Shown: in pieces, positions 1 through 8,068 of the stretch
Numbering within the stretch: the stretch's first letter is position 1
How the letters are laid out: the number at the start of each line of letters is the position of its first letter
Source of the DNA: DATFNV01 sp963827935
GTDB taxonomy: Bacteria > Planctomycetota > Planctomycetia > Gemmatales > Gemmataceae
Direction of reading: 5' to 3'
DNA: 64,000 nt
NCBI GenBank assembly: GCA_963827935.1
Contig: CAWHCN010000009.1
Coordinates: 347,322-411,321, forward strand
The notes under the pieces: model-generated
Seen by the model: the letters and a program-made list of their open reading frames with translations, nothing else
Databases searched by the model: none
Told to the model about the DNA's origin: nothing
Made by a program: the position numbers and the translations under genes

Positions 1-221
1 GCGCTCAACACTGGGTCATCGACCGCCCGGAACGTCCCGAATTGGGGGTCCTTTTGGGATAGACCCATAAGCACGTGGCCGTTGTGCTGCTGGCCGGGGC
101 GCAACCCCTCGGGCACGCGGCCACACTGGATCGAGCCATCGGCGCCGATGCGGCATTTGTGGTCGCCACCGCAAACCGGACAAGGCTGCTTTCCGGTGAC
201 TGACCGATGGGTAGTCGTCAT
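1..221 (-). CDS. Zinc-ribbon protein, primase-like N-terminus (partial)
   Basis: An open frame starts at the ATG at 221 and runs off the left edge, so only the first 73 residues are visible. It opens with a CPVCGGDHKC ... QCGR zinc-ribbon signature of the kind found at the N-terminus of phage and plasmid primases and replication proteins. It lies 11 bp downstream of the HTH gene on the same strand and is probably co-transcribed with it. The catalytic part is outside the window, so primase is inferred from this motif and the mobile-element context only; a stand-alone zinc-ribbon protein is possible. Confidence 0.55.
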   Translation of the reverse strand, partial: MTTTHRSVTGKQPCPVCGGDHKCRIGADGSIQCGRVPEGLRPGQQHNGHVLMGLSQKDPQFGTFRAVDDPVLS

Positions 222-232
222 ACCGGAACCCT

Positions 233-493
233 CTAGCCCGGATAGTAGTCAATCGCGGATCGACGCGGGCGCCGGCGGGGCGGCTTAGGCAGTGGCGCGC
301 TGCTACGGCGCTGCTCAAACAGTTCCACCGATTCGGGTGTGATCCTCCATTGGGGGCGGGCCGACAGGTTGGTGGCGACGTTGACTCCGACCAGTTCACC
401 TCGGCGGAGGAAGCCGTGAATCTTGTCCGGGCCGACCTTCCACCGACGGCAGAGGTCCGCAACGCTATAGCCTTGCAGGCCGGTGTCAGTCAC
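233..493 (-). CDS. Small helix-turn-helix protein, excisionase-like
   Basis: 86 aa from the GTG at 493. The upstream 65-aa gene ends at 486, giving an 8-nt overlap (GTGACTGA) that supports this start over the longer frame. Residues about 8-55 (YSVADLCRRWKVGPDKIHGFLRRGEL) resemble a MerR/excisionase-type winged helix with a recognition helix and a basic turn; the tail is Pro/Arg-rich. Such small DNA-binding proteins usually act as directionality factors or element regulators. Its place between two small element genes fits that, but the partner site is unknown. Confidence 0.6.
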   Translation of the reverse strand: MTDTGLQGYSVADLCRRWKVGPDKIHGFLRRGELVGVNVATNLSARPQWRITPESVELFEQRRSSAPLPKPPRRRPRRSAIDYYPG

Positions 494-683
494 GGCGTGC
501 CTCCTGCCGCTTGGCATTCGGCCGGCCGTAGGAAACACGCACACCGAGCCGGGCCAGTTCGCGCTGGGCTTCGGCAGCGGCCTGATGGTCGCCCGCCTCG
601 ACGGCGGCCTCCAGGCGGAAGAACCACCACCCGGGCCAATCGATGGTGGCTTTGGAGATGTGTTCGGGGGTGGTTGCTTGCAT
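486..683 (-). CDS. Hypothetical 65-aa protein
   Basis: Starts at the ATG at 683 with a GAGGA-like ribosome site a few bases upstream, and overlaps the following HTH gene by 8 nt. The protein is mostly helical (WFFRLEAAVEAGDHQAAAEAQRELARLGV) with a basic tail. No family is recognised. The tight coupling to the HTH gene suggests an accessory gene of the same mobile element. Confidence 0.5.
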   Translation of the reverse strand: MQATTPEHISKATIDWPGWWFFRLEAAVEAGDHQAAAEAQRELARLGVRVSYGRPNAKRQEARRD

Positions 684-740
684 CGGCGTATCCTCGGCAG
701 TTGGCGCTCTGATCGGCCTTCTACCGTGGATACCTAACGG

Positions 741-1964
741 TTAGTGTGAGCCAGGCTCACTGTTGCCGTTAATCTTGGTGGATGGGTCAGGGCGAACGAC
801 GTGCCAAGGGGAAGTTCCGGGGGGCGGGGCGTACCACCACGCGAAGTCCGTGTTGTCGATGTACTTGTCGAGGTGGTCCGCCAGCGCTGGCAGCCTCTTG
901 CGTCGAAAACGCTTCTTCTGTCGCTCTAGTCCCACGCGCAAGGCTTGGTCTGCCTTCTCACCCGGCGAAGGCGTTCCACACTTTTTCGTGTGCCCGCGTC
1001 TACGGGTACGCTTCTCGGTAGCAAGGTGATCTGTCAATGCCGTGAATCGTTCTCGCAATTGGGCGGCCGTTTCCGTGTCGTGGGCTTCGTCAGCTTCCTT
1101 GATCTCCTGCGCCAGATCGTTCAACTCCTTCTGGTATTCTTTCAGCGCCAGGTTGTCACTGCTCTCATCCCGCCCGTAACGGGGGACCGGGGCGGCGCCG
1201 GCGGGAGGCGGGTAGAACTCTTCGATCGTGAATCGTCGATTCGGCTGGGCTAGCAACCGGGCCAAGTGGCGAAGAACGCTGTCGGACCGATCCGTGAAAG
1301 TGCCAGTCTCACCGTTCTCCTCAAAATGGACGCGCCAGACCGAGCCATCAATTTGGAAGCGGTTGGCGACCGGCTGCTGGGAGCCATGATAGGCCGGCGT
1401 TGTCGCTTCTAGGGAAGGTGATGCGGCAGTGGCCGGGCCAAGGGCGGGCGGCGGCGATGTGGCAAGCGCGGCCACCAGGACAGCGGGTGGCTTGTCTCGT
1501 TGGCTGTCCGACAGGTGTCTGCGGAGATCCTCGGTCACGTCCGCAAGGAATGACTCCAGAGCCTGGCGATCCGCGGCTCTCAACTGGCAGCACTCAAGGC
1601 GGTACACCCCATGGGCGTCAGGCGCTCCGGCGGCTGTCAGCAGATGACCCCACATACCGACGTGTCTGAATGCGGGGGTCCGTGGGTACAGTCCCCGAAA
1701 AGGCTCCCACAGCACGCGCCAGGGTGCTGGATTGATCGGGATTTCCGTCTCGCAAAAGGCGGTGTGTAGAGCCGCGAGTAGGGCGTACTTCGTGGCAAGG
1801 GAGTATGGGCGGCGGTCTATTGGCAGGCCGCAGCCCGGGCCCGGGTTCGCCGCCCGCTCCTTCAGATACTGGAAGCATTGAAGTAGGAAGTGTGGGCGGG
1901 CCCCGGGCTGACGCAACAGGCCATTAACGCCCCACGCAATATCTGCGAATGGAGGGAAGGGCAT
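741..1964 (-). CDS. Hypothetical 407-aa protein with a C-terminal domain seen in bacterial regulators
   Basis: The N-terminal half (1-140) is helical and unrecognised; residues about 150-190 are a Pro/Ala-rich linker. From about 200 to 395 the protein follows a layout known from the ends of large bacterial regulator/ATPase proteins: a 'W.V.F...' strand region, 'LRHLARLLAQP', a helical hairpin (about 275-315, EYQKELNDLAQEIKEADEA), a basic helix, and an aromatic ending (FAWWYAPPPGTSPWHV) where relatives have 'FCSYxPDPxxPVxW'. Function is unknown. It lies between the small HTH operon and the integrase on the same strand and is probably element cargo. Confidence 0.6.
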   Translation of the reverse strand: MPFPPFADIAWGVNGLLRQPGARPHFLLQCFQYLKERAANPGPGCGLPIDRRPYSLATKYALLAALHTAFCETEIPINPAPWRVLWEPFRGLYPRTPAFRHVGMWGHLLTAAGAPDAHGVYRLECCQLRAADRQALESFLADVTEDLRRHLSDSQRDKPPAVLVAALATSPPPALGPATAASPSLEATTPAYHGSQQPVANRFQIDGSVWRVHFEENGETGTFTDRSDSVLRHLARLLAQPNRRFTIEEFYPPPAGAAPVPRYGRDESSDNLALKEYQKELNDLAQEIKEADEAHDTETAAQLRERFTALTDHLATEKRTRRRGHTKKCGTPSPGEKADQALRVGLERQKKRFRRKRLPALADHLDKYIDNTDFAWWYAPPPGTSPWHVVRPDPSTKINGNSEPGSH

Positions 1965-2080
1965 GAAAACGCACTCACTCAGCCGGGCCGCCCGGTCGGC
2001 GTCTTGGTGAGTGCGTCAAGGCGCCGACCGGACCGCTCAGCCCCCGCGCGGCCGCTTGGGGGCCTCACCCGACGTATCGA

Positions 2081-3295
2081 TTATACCGTTATCGGCGTCG
2101 GGGCATGGTCCTTCCGCGGGGGATTGTCGCCGGCTGACGGGGACGACATCGGGGAGGGCTCGGCGAACAGCCACTTGCGCACGTGGTCGGCGACGGCCTT
2201 CAGCCGCTCGTCGCTGATGCGTTCCCGGTAGACACTCGCCATGTCGTCCCGCGCGTGGCCCATGATGAAATCGACTGCCACCTGATCTTTCGCCTCACCG
2301 CCGATCGTCTCGAAGGTATGCCGCAAGGCATAGAAGTTCCGGTTGCCGTTGATGCCGAGCGAGTCGAGCAGCTTCCGCATTTCCACACTGAGCGGGTTAT
2401 TCGTGTCCCCCTTGAACCAGCCGCCTCCGTACTTCGTGATGAACACCAGCCCGGCATCGGCCTCGTCCTTGGGCTCCTGGCGGTTCGCCAGCACGTCCTG
2501 CAAGGCGGCGAGGGTTTCGGGCCAGAGGGGACAGCGGCGGTCGATGCCGGTCTTCGGCCGGTGATAGCGAGCCTGTCCACGCTCCAGATCAAGCCCGGAC
2601 AGGGGCAGCGTTCCGCAGTCGGCGTTGCCGTACCCGCAGTTCACCCCCAGCAGGATCATCGCCTTGAGCTGCACGCCAGCGGCGGCCAGCAGGCGGCGGA
2701 TTTCCTCGGCCTCGAACATGCGCAGTCCTTTGCCGGCGCGCTCCAGCCGCAGAACCTTCTTGCTGGGTCGCTTGAACCCGGGACCGAAGCGGACGGGTTT
2801 GTCGATCAGGCCGGCCTCGAATGCGTGCTTGAACACGGAGCGGACGCGCTGGATGTCGTTGCCCAGGCAAACGGGACTCCTCCTCGCTGCGATCTTGGCG
2901 CGGAGCCCTCCGAAGTCGTCGGGGTCGATGTCTGCGACAAGCCGGCCCTTGCCAAAGTGTGAGATCAGCAGGTCCGCCGTCGCCTTGTACTCCGCCCATG
3001 TCCGTGGGGACAACTCGCCGGCGTCCAGCAGGGCCTGCTTGTGATTGAGGAAGCCATTGGCCACGTCCTTGACGGTCAGGTCCCCGACCTCGGGGCGCGG
3101 CTTCCGGCCAGCGTGCAAGGCGTCCTTCTGTTCCAGGTACTTCTTGAGGGCGCCGTCAGGATCGGACCACGAGCCGAAGTAGTGGAGTTTACCCCTGATC
3201 TTCTTGGCCCAAACGCCAGCGGCGTGCGCGAAGAGGGGGAAGTCGGGGTAGGGCTTGTTCGGCTTGGCGGGCGCGGTAGGATGGCTTTCGGACAT
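2081..3295 (-). CDS. Tyrosine-type site-specific integrase (left element)
   Basis: 404 aa from the ATG at 3295. The core-binding domain is at about 70-165 and the catalytic domain at about 190-375. Visible catalytic positions: K248 (RPKTG), R325 in YALRHTF, H346 in IMGH and Y356 in SVYRE. The first catalytic Arg is not obvious: the usual G(L)R position reads GYGNADCG, a variant I associate with planctomycete integrases. It would integrate or excise the element to its left. It starts about 155 bp upstream of tRNA-Arg, so two integrases flank the same tRNA. Confidence 0.9.
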   Translation of the reverse strand: MSESHPTAPAKPNKPYPDFPLFAHAAGVWAKKIRGKLHYFGSWSDPDGALKKYLEQKDALHAGRKPRPEVGDLTVKDVANGFLNHKQALLDAGELSPRTWAEYKATADLLISHFGKGRLVADIDPDDFGGLRAKIAARRSPVCLGNDIQRVRSVFKHAFEAGLIDKPVRFGPGFKRPSKKVLRLERAGKGLRMFEAEEIRRLLAAAGVQLKAMILLGVNCGYGNADCGTLPLSGLDLERGQARYHRPKTGIDRRCPLWPETLAALQDVLANRQEPKDEADAGLVFITKYGGGWFKGDTNNPLSVEMRKLLDSLGINGNRNFYALRHTFETIGGEAKDQVAVDFIMGHARDDMASVYRERISDERLKAVADHVRKWLFAEPSPMSSPSAGDNPPRKDHAPTPITV

Positions 3296-3451
3296 GGTGA
3301 CGTCTCCTCACAACGGGTGTCACTGTGTTCGCGGCCGGGGCGGTAACGACGCTCCGGCCACTTTGCTAATTCTATCGGGCGTAGTAGCGGGTGTAAAGCG
3401 AAAAGCTGAGGAACGCAAATAATGTCATAAATCCTTGCTAAAAAGACATTT

Positions 3452-3524
3452 GCGCCCGTAGCTCAGGGGATAGAGCATCGGTTTCCTAAACCGAGGGTCG
3501 CAGGTTCGAATCCTGCCGGGCGTA
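3452..3524 (+). tRNA. tRNA-Arg (anticodon CCT)
   Basis: 73 nt fold as a cloverleaf: acceptor GCGCCCG paired with CGGGCGT (first pair G-U), D arm GCTC..GAGC, anticodon stem TCGGT/ACCGA with loop TTCCTAA giving CCT, and T arm GCAGG TTCGAAT CCTGC. No CCA is encoded. Its last 21 nt plus 2 nt downstream form the 23-bp att core repeated at 16951. The overlapping integrase on the opposite strand ends inside the anticodon loop. Confidence 0.95.
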
Positions 3525-4793
3525 TTGATATTCCCCCTCCGCATATCCCTCATCACCCATCGGCCCACACAAAACAGGGCTTTTCGTGCCGTCCGCCTCC
3601 GGGCGTGGGTTCGGGTGGGACTCGCCCGGGGGGGGCTTGGGGCCGCTTGGTGCAGCGCATTTCGCAGCGCACTGCATGTGGTCCTCGGTCACCTGCAAGT
3701 AGTGGTCGGCCGCTACCCGCTCGGAATTGCCGATCCAGGCGCTGACCACGTGCGCCGGGAACTGGTCGGCCAGTTCCGTTTCCCGGGTCGCCCGCATGTT
3801 CTGGAAAGGCTTGGTCCACGGGGTCAGGCCGGTCCGGCGGATGATCTTCAAGAGGGTTGTCCGCCAGTTCACCTTGGCGTCCCGGCTCCGGGTAATGACG
3901 TAGGCGGGCTGGCCCTCCCTCATCAATTCCCTGGCCTCTTCCTCCCCGGCAATCCATGCCTCTTCAAGGAAGGGACGCAGCTCCGGGAAGATCGGCACCC
4001 ATCGTTCCCCTTTCCCGGCGTGGTGTTCCGTCTTCGGGGCCGTCACCCTCATCTTGCCCTGGTCCCACAGCACGTCGGGCCATTGCAGCTTCAGTGTCTC
4101 GGAAGGGGTCCGCAACCCGCCGTAGCGGGCCAGGGCCACGATGATCCGCCATTCGTAGTCCGGGCAGGCGTCCAGCAGCTTCGCCGTCGATTCGCGGGTT
4201 ACGAAGAATTTGCGTTTGGCGTTGGCCTGGCTGCCGCACTTCAGGTCGATGAATGGGCTCTCGGGGATGAGCCGTCGGCGCTGCGCGGCCCGGAAGAACT
4301 GCTTGGCGTAGCCGATGGTACGGCTAACGGTGGCTGGCGAGTAGCCTTCGCCGCGGAGCCAGTCAACGAACTGGTCCGCCTCGCCGGGCGTCACGTCGCC
4401 GAGCCGCGTGTCGGCGGTGAAGAACTTGACGATGCGATTCCGGGCCATGTCCAGGTTGAGCCAGGACATCTTCTTGCTGCCCTTCCGCTCGTCAATGTAG
4501 CCGTCGAGGAACTCGGCCAGCGTCGCAGTCTCCACCGTGGCCCGCCCCTCAATCAGCCCCACGGCCGCCAGCTTCGCGGCCATGCGGTCCCCGAGCCCCT
4601 TGACCCAGGCGGCCGTCTCGTTGTCGATGGACACGTTGGCCATGCGGGCGGCGAGTAGGGCCTCGAACTTGTGCCGGAACTTCTCTGCGTCCTTCCTGGA
4701 CAGCTGGCCGAGCCGGATGGTGTGGCGCTTGTGGTCACTGCCGTAGAACTGGACGCTGCAGCGCCCGGCCTTGTCGCGTGAAATGCTTGCCAT
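3486..4793 (-). CDS. Tyrosine-type integrase of the tRNA-Arg island
   Basis: 435 aa. SAM-like core-binding domain at about 90-190, catalytic domain at about 200-370. Catalytic residues: R228 (YGGLRTPSE), K254 (APKTEHH), R334 in QNMRATRE (Gln at the usual first His), W353 (AWIGN) in the second His position, nucleophile Y365 (ADHYLQ). It should recombine the 23-bp core. Oddly, its last codons (YARQDSNLRPSV) are the antisense of the tRNA and its TAG lies in the anticodon loop. The same frame continues for 73 codons at the other end of the island, so the C-terminus differs between integrated and circular forms. Confidence 0.92.
   Translation of the reverse strand: MASISRDKAGRCSVQFYGSDHKRHTIRLGQLSRKDAEKFRHKFEALLAARMANVSIDNETAAWVKGLGDRMAAKLAAVGLIEGRATVETATLAEFLDGYIDERKGSKKMSWLNLDMARNRIVKFFTADTRLGDVTPGEADQFVDWLRGEGYSPATVSRTIGYAKQFFRAAQRRRLIPESPFIDLKCGSQANAKRKFFVTRESTAKLLDACPDYEWRIIVALARYGGLRTPSETLKLQWPDVLWDQGKMRVTAPKTEHHAGKGERWVPIFPELRPFLEEAWIAGEEEARELMREGQPAYVITRSRDAKVNWRTTLLKIIRRTGLTPWTKPFQNMRATRETELADQFPAHVVSAWIGNSERVAADHYLQVTEDHMQCAAKCAAPSGPKPPPGESHPNPRPEADGTKSPVLCGPMGDEGYAEGEYQYARQDSNLRPSV
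3504..3526 (+). repeat. attL: 23-bp direct repeat at the tRNA-Arg 3' end
   Basis: Starts GTTCGAATCC and ends GGGCGTATT; identical to 16951-16973. It covers the T-arm and acceptor 3' half of the tRNA, the usual core for tyrosine integrases, so integration leaves the tRNA intact. Confidence 0.9.
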
Positions 4794-4885
4794 GAACCCT
4801 CCGTCGTGTAGAATCCTCGGTGCATGAACCCGACGCCGCGTCGGCCCGTGATGGGGGCGGCGCGGCGTTACTCATTTCATGGGCG

Positions 4886-5182
4886 CTAGAACGTTTGCAG
4901 GTTTGGAGGCGGTTTCGGACGGCTGTCGAAGGTTCCCGCAAAGGGGGCTACGCAGCCCGGCTTGGTAGAGATCGTGTGTGGTCCAATCTCGATTGATCCG
5001 GAACGGCCATCGTCCAGGGTCAAGGTGTAGCGCTCCGACCGGATGCGTTCTCCCGTCAACTCAATGTGCCCATTCCACGACTCGACGCCAACCGTCGCCG
5101 TCGGGGTGATCGTGATTTCGCCTTCCACCCGCCGAAAAACAAGGCGCCCGTCCTCCGTCGAGAGACTGCCAACGAACTTCAT
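4886..5182 (-). CDS. Hypothetical 98-aa beta-rich protein
   Basis: ATG at 5182 is preceded by GAGGAG, which favours it over a longer frame overlapping the XRE gene. Alternating strand-like segments (GRLVFRRVEGEITITPTA, ERYTLTLDDGRSGSIEI) suggest a small beta-barrel or sandwich. There is no signal peptide or membrane segment. It follows the XRE repressor gene on the same strand (55-bp gap). No family recognised. Confidence 0.55.
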   Translation of the reverse strand: MKFVGSLSTEDGRLVFRRVEGEITITPTATVGVESWNGHIELTGERIRSERYTLTLDDGRSGSIEIGPHTISTKPGCVAPFAGTFDSRPKPPPNLQTF

Positions 5183-5237
5183 GACGCTTACTCCTCGCTT
5201 AGAGTGATCGACCGCGCTGTGCGGTCGGAGTTCCCTT

Positions 5238-5495
5238 TCACTTCCGCCGCGGCTTGCGGCCCTTCTTCGGCGGTGGCGACTCTTCCGCCTTGCCCATCGC
5301 GATCGCAAGCAGCATCTGTTCGGCTGAGGCGCCCACGGCCTTGGCCAGCGTCAGGACCACTTCGGCCCGCGGCGAGCGGTGCCCTTGTTCCCAATTCTGG
5401 ATCGACCGCAACGGCAAGCCCGTCTTGGCCGCCAGGTCCTCTTGCGTCAAGCCGGCCTTCTCTCGGGCTTCCTTGAGCATGTCATTGAACCCCAT
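5238..5495 (-). CDS. XRE-family transcriptional repressor
   Basis: 85 aa from the ATG at 5495, chosen because GGAGG lies just upstream. The HTH_3 domain is clear at about 6-60: MLKEAREKAGLTQEDLAAKT, then the recognition region PLRSIQNWEQGHRSPR; the tail is Lys/Arg/Pro-rich. It is transcribed away from the 50-aa membrane-protein gene, with a cluster of TGACG/CGTCA half-sites in the shared promoter region, so it probably controls both directions and may act as the island's maintenance repressor. Confidence 0.88.
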   Translation of the reverse strand: MGFNDMLKEAREKAGLTQEDLAAKTGLPLRSIQNWEQGHRSPRAEVVLTLAKAVGASAEQMLLAIAMGKAEESPPPKKGRKPRRK

Positions 5496-5585
5496 CTCTA
5501 CCTCCGTCGTGTGACGGAGGAATCTTACTGAGCCCGGCGGGAGCCGCACAGCGCGGCCGCCCGCCAAGAAAAATATACGCCATAT

Positions 5586-5634
5586 TGACGGCCACGTCAA
5601 GGTGACGTATACTATATGTACGTCATTATGACGT
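5586..5634. promoter_or_regulatory. Cluster of TGACG half-sites (candidate operators)
   Basis: Five TGACG/CGTCA half-sites occur in 49 bp: a dyad TGACG-4-CGTCA at 5586-5599, a half-site at 5603-5607, and a palindrome ACGTCAT-T-ATGACGT at 5620-5634. They lie between the XRE gene and the divergent 50-aa gene. Binding by the XRE protein is inferred from position and symmetry. Confidence 0.6.
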
Positions 5635-5675
5635 GGCTGCAACGCCCGCCCGTCCTCGCCCGCAAGGAGCCTCCC

Positions 5676-5828
5676 ATGACCCTCACATCAATCTGCTTCA
5701 CGCTCGCCGCGGTCTGTGCCTTCGTCGGCGTGGCCCTGGGGTCCTCCTGGCTCTGGCTGCCGATCGGCGGCGGGATGCTGGTGAACGCCTGGCTCTGGAG
5801 CGATTCGGAGGACGACGACGACGCCTGA
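5676..5828 (+). CDS. Small membrane protein, 50 aa
   Basis: ATG at 5676 has an AAGGAG ribosome site 6 nt upstream, better than the upstream in-frame ATGs. One or two hydrophobic segments (ICFTLAAVCAFVGVALG and SWLWLPIGGGMLVNAWLW) are followed by an acidic tail SDSEDDDDA. It is the first gene on the divergent side of the XRE operator region, the position of early lytic or exclusion genes in prophages. Function unknown; a small toxin or entry-exclusion peptide is possible but unproved. Confidence 0.6.
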   Translation: MTLTSICFTLAAVCAFVGVALGSSWLWLPIGGGMLVNAWLWSDSEDDDDA

Positions 5829-5951
5829 GCCTCCACGGTGAAGGCTGCTCCCACCACAAGCGAGAGCGGGGTAACAGGCTGCCTCACTGCCTGGCCCTGG
5901 GCTGACGCTAACCCTTAAAGCCGCGGGTCGTCTCCGCGGCGTGGGACTTCC

Positions 5952-6368
5952 TCAAGTGCCCGTGGCCAATGATCGCCCCGGATGCCCCAGGACGGCACCA
6001 TGCTGGGCCGGAAGGTTGTCCCTGGCGACTGTGGGCAGCGCCTGCCGCAGCGCGGCGATATGCCGGCAACCGCCCGGCCGGTTCGAGCGGAAGGCGCGAT
6101 CGGGGCAAGTGCAGGCCGTCAAGTCGCGTGTGACAGTGTGGGCGTCCTCCCCGCCAAACTTGCGGACCCGGAACCCGGTGCAGCGGCCGCCGTCGTACAG
6201 GGCCTGGAGCCAGTAGGGCGCCTCCTCGCCGCGGGCCAGGTCGGTGATGCTCAGGACCGCGTTGCCGCGCCTCACGTCATCCACGGTCGCCCCGCCGACG
6301 AGGTACGCCAGGACGTTCACGGGTTGAAGGGGCTTGCAGGGCGGGCACGTTGCGACGGCGGCAGTCAT
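5952..6368 (-). CDS. SWIM-type zinc finger protein, 138 aa
   Basis: ATG at 6368. The C-terminal half holds ACTCPDRAFRSNRPGGCRHI, matching the SWIM pattern CxCxnCxH, a zinc-binding fold used in DNA or protein contacts; N-terminal CPPCKP may be a second metal site. It is preceded by a beta-like segment (YWLQALYDGGRCTGFRVRKF). In the island it follows the terminase genes on the same strand. A role as an accessory DNA-binding protein is inferred. Confidence 0.6.
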   Translation of the reverse strand: MTAAVATCPPCKPLQPVNVLAYLVGGATVDDVRRGNAVLSITDLARGEEAPYWLQALYDGGRCTGFRVRKFGGEDAHTVTRDLTACTCPDRAFRSNRPGGCRHIAALRQALPTVARDNLPAQHGAVLGHPGRSLATGT

Positions 6369-6532
6369 GGCCCATGAACGCCTTCTCTTCGGCGGCCGGA
6401 TATTGGCATGGTTCCGCCGCTCGCATCCCAGGGAGATTAGAACTTTTGCCGTGTGGTTAGCGAGAATCAACCGCCGGCTCCGCGAGCGCTGCACTGGGCG
6501 CTGCACCGACCTCGCTGGCCGCACGCATCCGC

Positions 6533-7216
6533 TCACAACTGCCGCGGCGTCGCACCCGGCACCCCGCGCCCGTGAACATGACCCACACCACCGTACACGA
6601 CGGGCGGAATCCCCGATGGCTCGGGCTCGCGCTCGCCGAACCAACATGCCAGCGCCACGGCCAGCACGAGGTCATCGTGGTCGCGCTCCCTCCACGCCTC
6701 GAAGCTCTCGCTGCCCGTGGCGAGGTTCACCTTGACCCGGAACGTCGCCATGTCGCGAGCCAGGGGCTGCGCCAGCTCCAGGGCGGGCGACACCTGGAGC
6801 CGCCGCGTGCCCAGCAACACCTGGAGCACGCCGGCCAACTCACGCTTGGGGACCGACCAGCAGCCATCGGCGAATGCCGCGTGGGCCCCGCCCGTGATGG
6901 TGATGGGGATCATCCGGGCCGCGGGCCTGGCAACCCGCAGCATGTCGTACACGGCCACGCCGACCCCCGTGCGGTCCACGGTCAGGACGGAGCCGGTCAG
7001 GGGTCCGGCCCCGTAGCGCTTCACCACGGCGGCCACGATGTTCGGGTAGGGCGTCCGCAGCGGCCAGCGCTCCAGATGTCGGACCGCGTAGCGCCGCACG
7101 CACCTTTCCTCCTCGCCGTGCTTCGTTCGCTCCAGCACGGCCAACGCCGTGTAGTCGCTCATCTGCCCGAGGTCCAGGCCGGCGAAGTAGGCCGGCCGCG
7201 GTGGGGGTGCAGGCAT
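6533..7216 (-). CDS. Terminase large subunit, nuclease domain
   Basis: 227 aa; ATG at 7216 lies 2 nt after the stop of the ATPase-domain gene, so the packaging motor is encoded as two coupled reading frames. RNase H-fold acidic motifs of terminase nucleases are visible: D16 in YFAGLDLGQMSDYTAL, D in LTVDRTGVGVAVYD, and the closing HDDLVLAVALACW. The domain would cut concatemers during headful packaging. The split at the domain border is unusual, since most phages encode one protein of 400-600 aa. Confidence 0.75.
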   Translation of the reverse strand: MPAPPPRPAYFAGLDLGQMSDYTALAVLERTKHGEEERCVRRYAVRHLERWPLRTPYPNIVAAVVKRYGAGPLTGSVLTVDRTGVGVAVYDMLRVARPAARMIPITITGGAHAAFADGCWSVPKRELAGVLQVLLGTRRLQVSPALELAQPLARDMATFRVKVNLATGSESFEAWRERDHDDLVLAVALACWFGEREPEPSGIPPVVYGGVGHVHGRGVPGATPRQL

Positions 7217-7218
7217 GG

Positions 7219-8068
7219 TCAGACTCCGAAGTCCAGGGGTGCGACGGCGGAGGACAAGGCCGCGTCGATGTCCTCCTGGCGGAACAGGCTGTCGATCATG
7301 TCCCGGAACTCCAGCTCGTATTCCTGGCTGTACCAGTGGTCCCCCAGGGCGGCGCGCTCTTCCTCCAGAAATCCCGGCGTGATGCGCGGGCACTCCGCGG
7401 CCGTGATCTTCGCCCGCTCCCACGGGGTTCGCGTGCTGCCGCGCCACTCCTCATAAAACCATCCGCGCCGGCCGAACGGCGTTGACAGGGCGACCAGCAG
7501 GCCAGCGCTCACGGCCAGCATCGGGCGGACGGTGTAGTAAAGCGCATCGGGCACGCGGGCCGCCTCGTCGATGACAAGGAGCCGCACGCCAGAGAAAGAG
7601 CGGACCGTCGCCTCTTTCCCGGGCAGCGCGATGACGCGGCTGTCGTTGGCAAACGTCATCGAGAGGGCGGTTTCTTGCACGCACGGCACGGGCCGCCCCA
7701 GGGCGTTGTACAACCGCCTCACCTTGTCCTTGAATAGCTCGCCGCTCTGGCGCTGGGTGGGCGAGAGCAGCAGCACAAGGGCCGGGGAGTTGAGCAGTGC
7801 CTCGCGGAGAGCCAGGGCGGCGGCCGTCATGCTCTTGCCGCTCTGGCGACTACACAACATCAGCTGGCGGGAAGAGCGGGAGGCGCAGGATTTTCGTCTG
7901 CCAGGAGTCCGGTGTCAGACGGGCAGCCCGGAAGATCCCCGCCGGGTCCTGGCGCAGCCTGGTCAAGAGCGGGGTCTGCTGCCGCTCCGTCTCCAGTCGG
8001 TCCACCGTCCGGGACAAGTCCCGCAGTGCAGCCCGGGCTGCCGCCCGGGCTGCCGTCGCCGTCGCCAT
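7219..8068 (-). CDS. Terminase large subunit, ATPase domain (frameshifted)
   Basis: The N-terminal part (8068 to about 7880; MATATAARAAARAALRDLSR...) ends with the adenine-motif-like WQTKILR. The rest continues in another frame from about 7880: RQLMLCSRQSGKS (Walker A) and VRLLVIDEAARVPDAL (Walker B and catalytic Glu), then WYSQEYELEFRDM. The two frames join naturally as WQTKILR..RQLMLCSRQSGKS, so one small indel near 7870-7885 separates them. It would translocate DNA into a prohead. The frame break may be a sequence error; a programmed shift cannot be excluded. Confidence 0.7.

Noticed and set aside
3525..4658. Long plus ORF opposite the island integrase
   Set aside because: Mirror frame of a clear integrase gene; high GC keeps antisense frames open. 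Similar mirror frames occur opposite the ISAs1 transposase (9728-10477), the left integrase (2183-2962) and the dehydrogenase fusion (43636-44775).
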